Source: an uncultured Pelagibacteraceae bacterium (GTDB lineage Bacteria; Pseudomonadota; Alphaproteobacteria; Pelagibacterales; Pelagibacteraceae). From it: a stretch of 35,000 bases of DNA. Location: NCBI GenBank assembly GCA_902604055.1, contig CACKXA010000005.1:1-35000 (forward strand). Reading direction: 5' to 3'. This document shows positions 34,625-35,000 of the stretch, piece by piece (position 1 is the first letter of the stretch; each line of letters starts with the position of its first letter). The notes beneath the pieces were generated by a model. The model did no database searches, was not told the origin of the DNA, and was given only the letters and a program-made list of their open reading frames with translations. Made by a program: the position numbers and the translations under genes.

Positions 34625-35000
34625 AATCAAGCGTTTAAGGGCGTATGGCGGATGCCTAGGCACTGAAAGGCGATGAAGGACGTGGTATACTGCGATAAGT
34701 TTCGGGGAGCTGTATGCGGGCTTTGATCCGAAAATTTCCGAATGGGATAACCCACCACTTTTTGTGGTACTTTAAACTGAATTCATAGGTTTAAAGAGCT
34801 AACCCGGAGAACTGAAACATCTAAGTAACCGGAGGAAAAGAAATCAAATGATATTCCGTTAGTAGTGGCGAGCGAACGCGGAGGAGGCCAGTAACAATGT
34901 TAAAATAATCTAAATAGTTTGGAAAAACTAACCACAGAGGGTGATAGTCCCGTATGAGTAATGTTTATCATTGTTCTTGAGTAGAACGGGACACGTGTAA
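34625..35000 (+). rRNA. rrl: 23S ribosomal RNA, 5' part (runs off the window)
   Basis: The 5' end is recognisable: AAGCG...AAGGGCGTATGGCGGATGCC, then GGCGATGAAGGACGTGG, matching the first 60 bases of E. coli 23S. AGTAGTGGCGAGCGAACGCG near 34861 is another universal segment. The start is placed by E. coli alignment and may shift by a few bases. The gene continues past base 35000. Confidence 0.97.

Overview
The window looks like a chromosomal segment of a SAR11-type marine alphaproteobacterium (Pelagibacterales, close to Candidatus Pelagibacter). This rests on very high A+T content, lysine/isoleucine-rich proteins, genes packed with 1-14 nt overlaps, alphaproteobacterial gene order (rpmH-rnpA-yidD-yidC-argB-HAD-dapD-dapE, murA-DUF2948-infA, prfA-prmC-DUF4167), the alphaproteobacterial families DUF1178, DUF2948 and DUF4167, and a 16S-Ile-Ala-23S operon. 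No phage, insertion sequence or CRISPR array was seen.

Layout. (1) 1-3222, plus strand: the end of an unrecognised gene, then def-fmt-truA. (2) 3219-10754, minus strand: one run of ten tightly coupled genes from rpmH through rnpA, yidD, yidC, argB, a HAD 5'-nucleotidase, dapD, dapE, a SET-domain methyltransferase and a glycosyltransferase. It mixes translation, membrane insertion, arginine and lysine/murein precursor synthesis. (3) 10805-14653, plus strand: a VTT-domain membrane protein, small proteins, dcd, murA, DUF2948, a 34-codon ORF and infA. (4) 14653-21309: tRNA-Phe and a one-carbon island. It holds fhs (formate-THF ligase), a secreted glycoside-hydrolase-like protein, NAD-formate dehydrogenase, a divergent MetF-like reductase, a DmdA/GcvT-like THF-dependent demethylase and a 148-aa protein of unknown role. 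(5) 21311-31042: secA, argJ, DUF1178, ubiG, lysC, ispG (frameshifted), prfA, prmC, DUF4167. (6) 31056-35000: an M23 peptidase, then an rRNA operon leader, 16S, tRNA-Ile, tRNA-Ala and the start of 23S.

The most interesting part is region 4. Read together, the genes can form a route methyl donor -> methyl-THF (DmdA-like) -> methylene-THF (MetF-like) -> formyl-THF (enzyme not in window) -> formate (Fhs in reverse) -> CO2 + NADH (Fdh). The demethylase resembles DMSP demethylase DmdA but is about 90 residues longer and has a Phe where I recall DmdA having an active-site Trp, so its substrate is probably different and is not known from sequence.

Other points worth checking are a one-base A insertion that breaks ispG before its third Fe-S cysteine, a tRNA-Phe with A18 and G55 in place of the near-universal G18 and U55, a SET-domain protein inside a dap/arg operon, tandem hairpins before the 23S gene, and convergent genes whose stop codons are nested in one four-base sequence.
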